Origin: Cyanoderma ruficeps
Lineage: Eukaryota; Chordata; Aves; Passeriformes; Timaliidae
Direction of reading: 5' to 3'
Length of the DNA stretch: 64,000 nt
Assembly: GCA_008694505.1 (NCBI GenBank)
Contig: VZDJ01007749.1
Span: forward strand, 1,470,712 to 1,534,711
Part shown: piece after piece, positions 49,451 through 61,798 of the stretch
Position numbering within the stretch: the first letter of the stretch is position 1
Layout of the letters: the number at the start of each line of letters is the position of its first letter
Made by a program: the position numbers and the translations under genes
The notes under the pieces: generated by a model
Database searches by the model: none
Seen by the model: the letters and a program-made list of their open reading frames with translations, nothing else
What the model was told of the DNA's origin: nothing

Positions 49451-52400
49451 AGATTTATAAATTTACCTCCATTTAACAAGTCCCAAACATTTTGAAAGTC
49501 TTGGAAAACTTAGAGAATTATGAGCATAATAATTTAAAAATTATTCTCCGTAAAATTGCCATTATTTATAATGAGTATTAATTTTTTTAATAAATTAATG
49601 AACTTTAAACATGAAGTTCCTCAAAGTACTCCAAAGTACTTTGTACTCTAAAGTACACATCATATCTCTTCTAGAATGACTTCTTTTTTTCTAAAGAATC
49701 TCCTCAGTATAGTTAGAGAGGCTGCTGTTCACCTAAACTATTGCAATTAAGTTTTTGTTTTGAACCCATATCCCCATGCCTACAAATATATGTTCCAATA
49801 AATATTTTTACTATCCTTATATTTTTATGATCAATATGTTCAAATTTTGGTTGAATGTCATAATGAACTGTACACTAAGTGTTTACTATAATGCATTGAA
49901 GCAAGTAATTTCCTTGCACTTCAGTGTGTGATACACAGCAACCCTGAAATATTGACATGTGAAGCTGCAAATTAAAATTTGTGTTGAAATATGATCAATT
50001 AACAGTCTTCAAGGAGAAAAAAAATTGCAGCAGAACATGGCTGCTGAAGAAGTTTTGTATCTGAAGTACATGGCTCAGAAGAAACCAACCAACATCAGGA
50101 ACAGAAATGCAAATTCTTCCTTGAGACACACGTACTCAAAATTCTGAGATGGCTGATTCCTCATCAGCAGTATGAAAAGAAATTTTAAAGACCTGTCACA
50201 AATATCGAGAAAACTTTCTGACGAAAGGGGAACACACTTATTTTTAAAATAAAACTACCACATGGTAATGTCCAAGCCACACCAAGAGTTCTAGTGCCTT
50301 ACCACCATGAAAATAAAGAATTTATCATGTTCTGAATTATTCTGATATCACTCAAAATTATCATGTAACATGTATGTGTTTTTCATAGACTTCCTATGGA
50401 TTCAGAAGAACGACAATAAATGGGTAACTCTGAAGGATTTAATGTAAAAAAAAGTTATATTTGCAAGTGTGTAGATTTCTGCTGAATTCAATAAACATTG
50501 TGGTAGGAGAGAGTACATATGTAAGATTTTGGCTTCCTCAGCACAAGGCTCTACTTTGAGGATAGGTTTATCCAGAAGATGGGCATGCTGACAGAGAACT
50601 TTCAAAATAATATTAAAGCTCTTTCAAGATGAATTATGTGTATTTAAGGCCAAAATGTATGAGGGGATTTATTGAGGACGGAAAACAGTTAAGCTGTCAT
50701 TCTGAAGAGGTAAAAATAAAATAAAAACAGCAGGTAAGCAATAAAAAAAAATAGGTAAACTTATAATTTCTTCCTTAAAGCAAACTTTTCTTTTATTGTA
50801 TGTGTAAATCTAAATAGAAAATGAGAATTTAAAGCTGCAGCAGTCTGTATATTTTTTTACACAGTGAAACTCCATGAGAGTTTTATACATATTTCATAAA
50901 CATTTCCAATGAAACATGTATTTGAGAGAGGTGTATTGGAATATCCTTGAACCTCCTTGTGAGCCAAATGCATCAGCAGAGTGACACTAAAGATTTCAGT
51001 TTCACCCTAAGATTGCACTGTATCTTCCTAGGATAAAATTCAGTCCTTGAAATGTTCAATAGCAACTAAACAAATGAGCCCAACAGAATCTAATTTCTAA
51101 TATTTCAGTGAAAATCAAAAGTAATTGGAAGTTATTGTGCATCTCACGCAGAACAGAAGTCTCAGCTGATTTTAGCATTAATCCAATCAATCACACTCAG
51201 TGGAGTTTCACCAGCTAAGTGAAAAGAAATTAGGGCCCAAAGGAAGAGTATTTTCAAACATCTCTAAGATTTGCCTACATGCAGGATTACAAAATTCTAA
51301 ACTAAACTTTATCACAGTTTCTAAAGAAACTAAATCTAATGAAAGTTAAGAACTCCTAAGAAGAGCACTCTAAAATTGTACTAGTTTAACTGAAAATGGG
51401 GACTATGCTCTATGGTCTTTAAATGCAGATAATAAAGATATTTTTCTACCAAGAAAAACTCCCTACAAAAGAATCAAAATGTATTTAAATAGCTCAGAAT
51501 GGATTGTTTTTGTAGAAATAAGAATGTTGCATACAAATTTCTTAACCTGGTCTTTACAAAAATTTTCTTTGGTGGTAATAACATGCTAAGGTACTTAGAA
51601 AAAATGGAAATTTGAATTATCAAATCATCTTTAAACTCTTTTAATTAAACAATATAATTTGCACTGATGCTACTAATACACCTTTTTCCTGATTTTCAAA
51701 GACTTCTATAACCCTGATGTTCTTAATTGCTCGAAGGCAGCTTTATATATTTACTTCAGGGTCCACCTAGAGCAATTAAGCAGAACAGTGAAAGAGTACA
51801 ATGAACTGGAAAGTTCAGGAGCATAAAGGACAACTCTCATAGGAAATGAGTATAGAGCATGGAATGTGGATTTTGCTATGAAATTCTGCCCTTATCATTC
51901 TTTTAATGGTTTTCATAGATACCAACCTGTTATCCCGATATGGATTTTTTTCAGACTTGGGAGAAACAAAAGTGACTGAATCTTTTAATTGAATGAGTTT
52001 ATTCTAGTGAAAGGAGTCCTTTCTTCCTCATTAAATCTATATTCAGGGCAAGAGTTTTTTCCTGTTGGCACCCACTTAGAACAATTTTCTGATCAACACT
52101 GCTTTTCATTTAAAGGCAGTTTTTGTAATTTGCTGCTATGACTTAGAGGTTCTGGTACATTTTTTTTTCCCCGCTCAAAGTAGACATTTATTCTTTAAAG
52201 AAAGGAAGCATCTGGACTGATTCACTGGCAACTAATAAAGCTGTTCAGAAGCAACCTTGGATAACAAGAGGCCACCACAGAACACCTGGCACTGCTGGCA
52301 TCACAGCATTGACTTCAGTAGCTTCTCTGTATTGGAGGTGGGAGGAAAAAAAAAGCAGTTGAGTCTAATTCTTTTCATCTGCCTTTGCATATTCTTCAGA

Positions 52401-54585
52401 CAGAGGGGAGTCTGCCTGGAAAGCAAAATTGAGCATTAAGTGAGTATAAGTCTGGAAAATATTTACTGGGGTTACCCTTAGCTAACAGGTCTGTCCTGAA
52501 TTCCATATCATGAGCCATGGTTATTCCATTTTCAGGAGTACCCACCCAAAGAAAAGGAAGATAAATATCTTTCTGTGACCATTAATACTCTGCTTCTGAA
52601 GCATCTTTTAGCTGACAAAAACCTGAGAGGTTCCTAATAACAGCTGCATTGATACTTATGTGACCCCACTCCCAATTAACAGTAACATCTCTCTCTAAGA
52701 CTAGAAGTCAGGCAGAATTTACTTGATTTCCTACTTCGTTGAACTTAAGTGTCTGTTAGAAAGAACCTGAGTTATATCAAAAGGTGCCAGATAAGTGCTT
52801 TTGATCTCAGGAAAAGGATATTGCAGGGATTTTGCTGTAATACAAGCTGGTCTTCTGATTTTTTCAGTTAATGTCTCTGCTTACCCATGTGGTCTTACAA
52901 GGTACTTACAAGATACATTTAGTATTTCCACAAGTCCCTTAGAAATTTTTTTTAAAAACCCACTGAAGTATTTTACCTGCAAATTGCCATTGAAAACTAT
53001 GTTTGGAAGTTGTGATTTTACTATTGAAGCTGTGCAGTACAAAGCATAAATTAGTTTTAAAGTGAAATGCCTGTTTGACAATGCTATTTGCACTATCAAT
53101 GGATGTTTATTTAAATGGGTATTTGATATTATTTATATTAACGGCCACCACTGACTAGTCATTATAAAATTTTCAGTTTTAGAAGAGTCATTTGGCCGTA
53201 GTTATATTGAACTGTAACACTACTGTATGTTTAAATCATCACAGAATATGAGGAGTCAAAGTGTTCTGTTTTAATTTAATATTCATTTACCTAAACACCC
53301 CTACATCACTGGGGTACAAGTAGTGAACTGATGCTTTCATTTAATCCAAATACCTCTGAAAACCATGAATTTTACAGTTATCCCTGTAAGTTCTTAAGTT
53401 CTTACATCATTATGCACCTTCAAACACAAAAATTGCAGCTGTGACTGTGTCAGTCATGCACTGATATTTTTGAATGTCCTTAGCAGACTTTTTTGTCTCT
53501 ATACTTCTCTGCAGTGAATTATTCAAAGAAGAATACTGTCTATGACTGTGATTGTGTTATAATACTGGAAGAAAATTTATATTTCAGAAAAGAATAATGT
53601 AAAAGTATCTAAGAGCATGATTCGACCAACGACTCTCATGCAATATATTTATCTCTATAGAACTTTTATACATCCTATATGAGACAGGAAAATATCTATG
53701 GCAAATCTATATTCTGAGCATTACACAAAGGTACCTGAGTCCTGCTGTTAGTCTACTGCTACATACTTCCCCAGAGCAAAGAAGGGGCTGTTAAGGCTAC
53801 TGTGAATAGGATAAATTCCTGTATTCCTTTTGAAAATATTGGGAAGCACTGAATATCTGGAGCAAAAAACACAGTAAGTCATTGACAATTCTAAAGGACA
53901 AATTCCTCAACTATTTATATTAACATATACACATTTACCATACACACATGGAGCCACATTCAGGATATAGTCACATTAGCAGGTAAATAGAACATGCTGT
54001 ACTTCATCACTTTGCCTCTCAAGAATGGCTCTATCTCAGCTTTTATAATGCTTTATATAATGACAAATATGTAATAAAAATTACTCATGTGTCATTATGT
54101 GTCATTTATTCTCTCTTCCAGGAAAACATGTGCATTTGATATTTATCCAGTGTTCTAAAATAGCTGATAGAGTTACACCTTGCTAACAAGACTATTCATT
54201 TTGGTTGTCCCTGAAGTGAATAGGCTTGTTAAAGAAACAGGTTTTTGAGAGTTCTGCATTTATCAAGCTGTTATAAAAGCAAAATGAAAGTTTAATTAAT
54301 ATTTTCCTTTTCAAAACACCTAAAAGATCTGTATATCAGCCCTATAGCTTTTAATAAGTACATATAACTCTCAGAAATGTACATATATCTAGGTCATGCT
54401 AATTATCCACCTTGGGAGGCAAGAATGCGCCTATACTCCTCTACCTAGTTGGCATACTCTTGAGACCCAAGTCAGAAGAGCAGGCTTCAGAAAGTCTAAA
54501 AATACATTTACTAGGTTCTTAGCCATTAAACTGCTTGAAGAGGAGGTCTCTCATGTACTAGCTGACAGCCTGTAATTTGTATTAT

Positions 54586-54648
54586 GCGGGAAATGAGACT
54601 AGATAATCAAAAAACAACCTTTCTGGCCTTGAAGCCTATGAATCACAC
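54586..54648 (+). mobile_element. Old CR1 3' tail
   Basis: GCGGGAAATGAGACTAGATAATC ... TTTCTGGCCTTGAAGCCTATGAATCAC follows the 3' terminus of an older CR1 lineage shared with crocodiles and turtles (ATGAGACTAGATGATC ... CTGGCCTTAAA ... CTATGAATC pattern). The 5' boundary is not clear; some upstream bases may belong. Confidence 0.65.
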
Positions 54649-57174
54649 AGAACAGAAAAATTACTGTGGTAACATGTAGGAAAATTGTCAGACATTAAAA
54701 GAGTCACACCAGTTTTGCTTTATTAGTGACACTTTTATCATGTTTCTTGTGTAGATGGAATTATGTGTCAATGAGCTCCCCCAAGTTAAGCCCTTATGGA
54801 CTAACTGGAAAAATCATTCAAAGCATTCCCTGAAGCCAGGATGTAACATAAAAACTGAAACACCTTCATGGGAAAACCTCAAACATATATGGAAGTGTGA
54901 ATCAAAGGGAGGTTAATCCTCCTCAAACTTCAATATTTTTGTGTGATAATTATTTTGAATACTTTGAATTGAACAATGCAGTTAATCTCATATTCAAGAG
55001 CGTTATGCTAGTTAGTATTTTAATTTTATACAGGTTCTCATAACGCGTTTTCAAAAGGTTTTGGAGGTCTTCAAGTTATACTGTAAGAAATGAGCTTACC
55101 TTGTCATGCAGTGACTGACCAGATAAACCCTAGGAAAAACATTGTTGTGAATTATTTCTGCAGGGAAGCTGGAGCTGTTAATATCTGCCCTTTTACATGG
55201 GGAAAAACGCTTATACAAAACTGGCCAATTAAATGAGGAATAGAAATTGTGATCTAATCTAGGAAATGCTATAAATTAGAGGGCAACTGTAAGAGTGCAA
55301 CTATAGAGTGCTCTGAATTAGAGAGGATTCAAACTTATAAGAGCGAGAGTCTTTTAATTTAAAGACTGAAGTCAGCATTCTAATATTTAGTTTCTCTTTG
55401 AACCTCACCATTCACATGTATATTCACTGAGAGTTAAGTAGTCTTCTTTAGTTGCAATATGCTTGCACAAAAGAAAAGGATGGAATCATAGGCTACTTTA
55501 TTGAAGGACTTATTATTCTACATCAGAATTATCTTTATTCATGAAGACTTCAAACACTTTCTAAATGTTCAGTTTTAGTGTAGCCAGGAAAAGATCCTGT
55601 TGTTTGCTAAAATGCAAAAAGACAAATGGGACAATGTAGTTTCTTTCAGAACATATGAAGAAAACTAAGTTATTTAATTCAATGGAGTTCGGATATTTCT
55701 AGTTTAAAAAAATTCCAGACCTTTCTCCGGTAATACATGTTGACTATCAGGGAGAAGTGGGAAAGCCAATTTTTGAGATATATCTTTTATGCCTCATTAC
55801 TAGAGTTCAGTTACACCCCTTGTAGAGTTAACAGGCTCTGGGTTATTAACACCCTATTATTTGATAATTAATTAATACAATGGGTCAAATATATATTCAA
55901 GCAACTGAATATCTGTCATTGGGAAAAATAAAAAATCACATTCACTTGGATGGGGAAAAACGTCTCTCCTACAATTTTTTCCTTATTCTTTAATGCACTA
56001 ATGATTGATATGTATTATGGAAGCATCTCTTTGTGTAGCTAAGAGGAGATCTCTATTTTGGAACATCTTTCCTTGTTTTCTAATCTACCTCTGTGTCATT
56101 AATGAAGCTTAATACAGCCATCAGTGAACTTACTCTGAGGAAAAGCCATAGGAAAGTGGGATAAGGAATTCTGATTCAGGTTGAGAAGTGGGATTCAGAT
56201 AGGGAAAAGCTGAGTGCTATTTTTCCATGTCTGGATTGTGTTCAAGCCATACTGGTGTGCTACAGAGGAACAGGCTTCAAATATGTGGCAAATCCCTACC
56301 CTTGGTTCCTCCTGGGCTGCTGCACGGTGAGTGTGGGCACTTCAGAAATTCTCTGAGAGGCTTCCTTCTTGGTCTCAGTGTCATCCCTCAGAACTGGCAG
56401 CATCTGGTATTCTCAGAGAATTAATTTCTGGCAAGTGTTTGAGAATAGGGCATATTAAAATGTCACTTCAAGGATGTTATTATATGTTTGAAGGCTGATA
56501 CAGAGGAATTGACAGCAAAAAGCAAAACAAAATATTAAAAAAATCTATTCAAGAAACAACCCTAGACCCTCCAGCAGTTATAATTTAGGTCATTTTGTAT
56601 AATTTATGTTGGATTATAATATTCAAATTCACATAAATTAGTACATTGGAGAAAAGCATGACACAATCTTTTTTTCCTTTACATTTACAATACATTTTAT
56701 ATTCTTTCTTATCTTGTGTTGTGTCTGTTTACAAGAGACATTGTTTAGCAGGAGAACTGATGCATTCATGGTTGCACAGTGTCTGTCATTACGCTGAAGG
56801 ACTGAGGAAAACCTAACTGGCAGTTAAAGCATGAACTTTCTGTACCTGAAAATATGGTTCTCAATACCTATTTTGCCTATGGTGCATCTGCTGACAGTTT
56901 CTGCAGATATTTGAGTATCAGTGAAGTTGTTGTTGATGTAGTCAGGTACGTTATTTGAAAAAACATTTTTCCAGTACTCCAGAATGTGTCTGATTCAAAA
57001 TCTAAATTAATTTGGTTTTAGTAACTCTACATGGAGCACATTTGGAGTGTTTTGGTGTTTGAGCTTATTGTAGTGGGTTTGTCTGTAAACAGGCATTAGG
57101 AATGAAACCAAGCAGACATTAGTGCCAGTCTGGGATGGTTTGGGAAGAGAAATTTATCAGCAGTAACACAGAGC

Positions 57175-57194
57175 AAGAAAGAAAGAAAGAAAGA
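57175..57194. repeat. (AAAG)n microsatellite
   Basis: About five AAGA units. Confidence 0.85.
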
Positions 57195-59453
57195 GGAGTA
57201 ATGTTGAATGGGGTGTATTTTTTTAATAAGGTGTGCAAGTTGCATTTGGGCTGTTTTTTCTTCTGCTATGTTTTGGTTTTAGGGTTGTTTTTTGCTTTTT
57301 GTTGCTGTTTGTTGTTTTGAATTTTTCCAATCTGAGTAAAAAACAGGGTTTCTGTGGTCTAAGAACAAAGCCACTGCATGTGTGGAGAGCAGTGAAACAC
57401 TAATTGGATTACAGGTGCTCTTAATTATCATGCACTGAAGGTGTTCAGTTTTCCTATGATCAAGGCAGTAGTGTGAACATGGACTGCAAGAAAGAGGGTT
57501 TTTTTCCTTATGCCAAGTAGAAAGCTGAGAGAATATAAAAAGGGTGAGTAAAGCTGACAGGAACTTTACTAAAACTTTATGCATCTCTTGTCTCTCTTTT
57601 TTTCCTGAAGGACAGTGTTTTTCCTTATAGTGTGAACATTTAGCATTCTTTTGTGAAGCACTTTGCTAATTAAATACCTGTAGCACCTCTGGGATGCTTG
57701 CAGCGTGGGAGGAGAATGACTTCTGGCACAAGGTAGTCAGAGCAGCCTGTTCTGGGTTATTGTATTCAAAATTTTTCCCAGAAAAACTAAGGCATTAAAT
57801 AGAAAACTACATGGGGAGACTTCAGTGTCCTGACATTTAAACCTGGTTCTAGACAGATTTGAAAACTACCTGTGTTTGTGAAGTCTCAAAGAAGGCAGGA
57901 AGGTTCTGAAGAGCCACAGAAGTACAGGCATAAAAAAGATTTTATTATTCTATTCTTTTCTCCTACTGACTGTGTCTTGCTGTTGCTAGGAGAAAGGTAA
58001 GGTAACTGCTCCCAAATTTTTAAGACACCATAGCTATTTCCTGCCAAGTGTTTTCCTCTAGGACTGACTATTCCAATATGCAGTAGGCCCCCAAAAAACC
58101 TTTAATAAAGCCAACCACTCATCCACTTTTTTTGTTATATTCCAAGGGTCAGGAAAGGGAGAAGTTTAGAAGAATGGGAAGGTGAAAGAGCTGTTACTGT
58201 GGGAGTAGATCACAATTTAGAAGTGGAAAACCCACACCTGGCAGTCCTTGGTCCTGGTTTGGCCTGAGAGTGTACAGAAAACTGCCTGAAAGACCTGGAA
58301 GATGTGCCTTTGTCAAGCTCTCTGGTTGTTCATTTATTCTTTAAAAAGAAGAACCCTGCTTAGGCATTTCTGTCACTTTTGATGTGTGATCAGAATTCAA
58401 CAATGCTACATTTCTGTCAAAGGCTCTTCAACTCCAACGCTTCCATATCTTCAATTTTCATAATTGATTTGATAACAAAATTACTTAATATTAAGTTCAT
58501 GACAACATTTTTCAAGAGAGAAAGGCTTCCTTCATCCATTCTCCTCCCCTCATTACTGTATTTTAATTCCCATCTCTGAAAGTAATATTAAATATTTAGG
58601 CTATAGACTTGATTTGATCATTACCTGTACATCAGCAAAGAATCTTTGCAAATACAGTGAATTAAAAAGAGCTGTATGTACTTTAGCATAGATGATTTAA
58701 GACAAGTTGAGGAGAAGGATATTATGAAGTAGATCTATATCGAGAGGAAGGTTAATGAAAACAAAACCCTGAGACCTCTAGGTCTTATGCAGAGGTCTGT
58801 AATATTTGCCTAGCCAGATTAAGTCCAGGGGCAAAACTAAGTAGCAGAGTGTTCTCATATCATCAAAGAGGTGATAGTGGTGGCAAAAGAAGAAAGAAAA
58901 AAGAAAAAGACGGCATAAGAGAGCAGAAAGAATTTTGCCTCTGAAATCAGCAAGTGGAAACAAACCCAGTTTTATTTTATACCTTTTTTACCAATCACAT
59001 GTAAATAGATCTTCTGTCCATTTCCACTAAAATTTCTATTATATTTTGTGTATCTAAGCATTAAATAAAGCTAAATAGGTCAAATAACCTCTAATTCTCT
59101 AGAACATGAACATTTAGTTATATCTTTTTAAAAGCAGGAAAAATACCTCTTACATGTGCTATTAGGTATTCTAGATGCCTAGTCCATAATCACGTTATTA
59201 TTATAGTTTAACAGACCTTGAACCAAAATGCTTCAAGTCTAATGTGAAATATTAATGTATAAGAAAATAGAGTGCAGAGAATCAAATAGGTAAAATATGT
59301 TATTATTTAGTAATGTGCCTGAATATGGTGCCCAAACATATGTATTTGCCCTAAAGAAATGTTTTGGGTTTTTTTTTTATCTAAACATGGAAAAAAGAAA
59401 GAAGCTCCAAAACCCTCACTGTTTCCTAAGTCAAAAAATTTTATGAGGAAATA

Positions 59454-59515
59454 ACATACATTACATATATTACACTGCATACATAACAGACATTACATAC
59501 AATAAGTCATTACTT
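59454..59515. repeat. Degenerate ACATT/ACATA repeat
   Basis: Repeated ACATACATTACATATATTACA-type units, irregular. Simple-repeat decay. Confidence 0.65.
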
Positions 59516-61156
59516 ATGTGCATTAAAATGTCAAATGATCCGAAACCAAATTAGCGCTTTTTCAGAACTACTGGGTTTTTTTATAAATCCAGGAGCAATA
59601 TCTGTATAAAGTGACTCTAGAGCATGCTGAAGGCATTTAAAATTTATCAGCAAACTCCCTTTAGTTATCAAGCTTGAGAACATTTATCCTATTCATTACT
59701 GACATCTCCCAGAATTCTTTCCATGGTTTTGTGCAAATAGCTTGTCAGCTTTTGGCAAATAGAGGTGATTTTCAGTAACATTTTTCAGATACTTCAAATT
59801 GAATTATACATCCAGAGGCAGTCAATCTTTCTTACCATTAATTTTGCAGGGGAAAAAAAAAACCCCTTTCTTATTGAAGGCCAGCTCTAGAAAGGGGACC
59901 TAAGCCTTGCAATGCTAAGAGGAATCTAACCAAAGGGCTGGAGAAATCCTGCCCACCAGAATGCACAACCCTTGCCTCAGCACACAGGCTTGTTCTGCAG
60001 TAGAAGGGGGAAATAGGAAGTGCCTTTGGGTACTGTGGGAATTTTAGTATTCTGAAAGTGAAAATTGTGAGGTTGCTGAGTACAGGTTGTGAGATTTCAA
60101 CAGTGCTTATCAAAATCTACATTAGGAATTTGCTTACGTCTCAGTTTCTGTGTTCCAACATGACAACATTACAAAGGCACACCCATGTCCATATGTGTCC
60201 ATGCTAATGTGGCATTTTTTGGCGACTCGTAGTTTTTATTTGTTACTTTGATTTCTATTATCTCAAACCATTTAATTTTAAAGTAGCTGAAAAACTATGC
60301 ATGTCTAATTGTAATGACGGTGATAGACTTTTTACCTAATTTAAGTAAGTTATTAAAATGTGAGATATATTACCATTAGATTAGTCTGAAAATATGGGCA
60401 AGGTCTTTATTAGGCCTTTGGTCTCTGTTTTCCTGCCTATGGAGGGTCTGGAAAGAAGGAATAAACAGATAAAGATTACAGCAATATGTGTAATCTTTGC
60501 ATCATAACTAATCCCAAAGCTGGGAATAGTCCTGAGCTGTACCCTGGCGCCTTCCTTAAGCTTGGAGAGCAGAGTCACTTACATGAAACAGGTTGATGCA
60601 GCACAGACGGCAGAATCACCAGGATGGTGCAGTCTCACATGCACAAATCTTTTATTGCTACTGACTGAAGCACACTCAGAAAATATTTAAGATTTTGGTC
60701 AGTCTAGACTATGTGGGGATATAATCATTTCCTTTCCAGAACTCAGACGCTCAGGACTCATCTGCTGTTATAAAAGTCAATGGAAGTGTGAAAGTTGGGG
60801 TGTGCTAAATGAGGTGCTATCCAATGCATTGAGTTTGGTGCATCAGCTTGTAATGTAGTCTGAGGTTCCCTTTTAGCTGTCAAATGCAGCCTTCTGCAAA
60901 TGTTAGGTGAGTTTCTAGGTTTACAGATCAACTTTCAATGATTTAATAACTTCCTTAATAAAAACAAATATTAGTTTACAAGATAGAATTGAGGGAAAAT
61001 GCCTCACAGATCCATTGAGAATTTGCATAGGAATTATATTATCAAATGTCAGCTGATAACTACTTTTTTGTATAATTATAGTACTTATTATGAAATTATT
61101 TATGTCATCACTTAGTTTTCAGTTGTCTTAGAACAAAAATGTAAATATATCTGTGT

Positions 61157-61229
61157 GATGGTGGCCAACAGCTGGACAATGACCTTAGAAGTCTTTTCCA
61201 ACCTGAACAATTCAATGGTAATTCAATGG
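61157..61229 (+). mobile_element. CR1 3' tail, short
   Basis: GATGGTGGCCAACAGCTGGAC ... GACCTTAGAAGTCTTTTCCAACCTGAA then two copies of AATTCAATGG. This is the CR1 3' untranslated end with a worn octamer tail. It ends about 28 bases before the LTR-like element. Confidence 0.82.
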
Positions 61230-61257
61230 ATTTTATGGATCGAAATAAGGACAGAAA

Positions 61258-61798
61258 TGTAGGAGAAGGGAATACAGGTCACCATGCCTCTGATTGGCAG
61301 CTGTGTTAATTACCCAATTCAGTCTGGCCCCTGATGAGTGAGTCACAGCTATATCCAATAAAGATAAGTGTGATAAAAGGGAGTGGGTTAGCTGGTGAGG
61401 GAGGATTGTCATGGAGGATGAACCTTGAGGAACATGAATGAGAGAATCATGAAGAAGAAGAAGCAGGATCTTGGGGAGAGAGAATCACTGCTGTGAGGTC
61501 AGTCTGGGTCTGCAGTTAGAGCCTGTTGTTGGAACCTGCAGTCACAGTCTGGCCAGGTAAAAGCCTGCAGTCAGAGTCTGCAAACTAATACCTGCAGTCA
61601 GAGTTTAGCAGGAAATAACCAGCAGCCAGAGGCTGCAAGGGAAACCTACAATTGGAGCTTCCTGCAGCCAGAGTCAGTGGATAGTTAGAATCAGGATGGC
61701 TGAGCTGTAAAGAGTAATAAACCAGGCCCTTTTCATGCTGTGATAAACAAGAACTTTGTGTCTCATTTCTACCCTCTAACAAGAGGGTTGATGCAACA
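61258..61798 (+). mobile_element. Probable solo LTR with internal tandem repeats
   Basis: Termini TGTAG ... CAACA are near inverted repeats with the TG...CA ends of retroviral LTRs, flanked by AGAAA (61253-61257) and AGAGA (61799-61803), a 4-of-5 match for a worn 5-bp target duplication. Inside are CCAAT (61355-61359), a TATA-like ATAAAAG (61373-61379) and a poly(A) signal AATAAA (61716-61721) followed by a T/G-rich stretch. Order and spacing fit U3-R-U5 on the plus strand. Five-base duplications fit an ERVL-like class, but the family is not identified. No viral genes are present. Confidence 0.62.
61509..61680 (+). repeat. Six-copy minisatellite inside the LTR
   Basis: Units beginning CCTGCAGTCAGAGTCTG or close variants start at 61509, 61535, 61564, 61591, 61619 and 61645 (26-29 nt apart), with a partial unit at 61661. 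Copies are diverged by substitutions and small indels. It lies between the TATA-like box and the poly(A) signal, so it would be transcribed. Confidence 0.85.
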
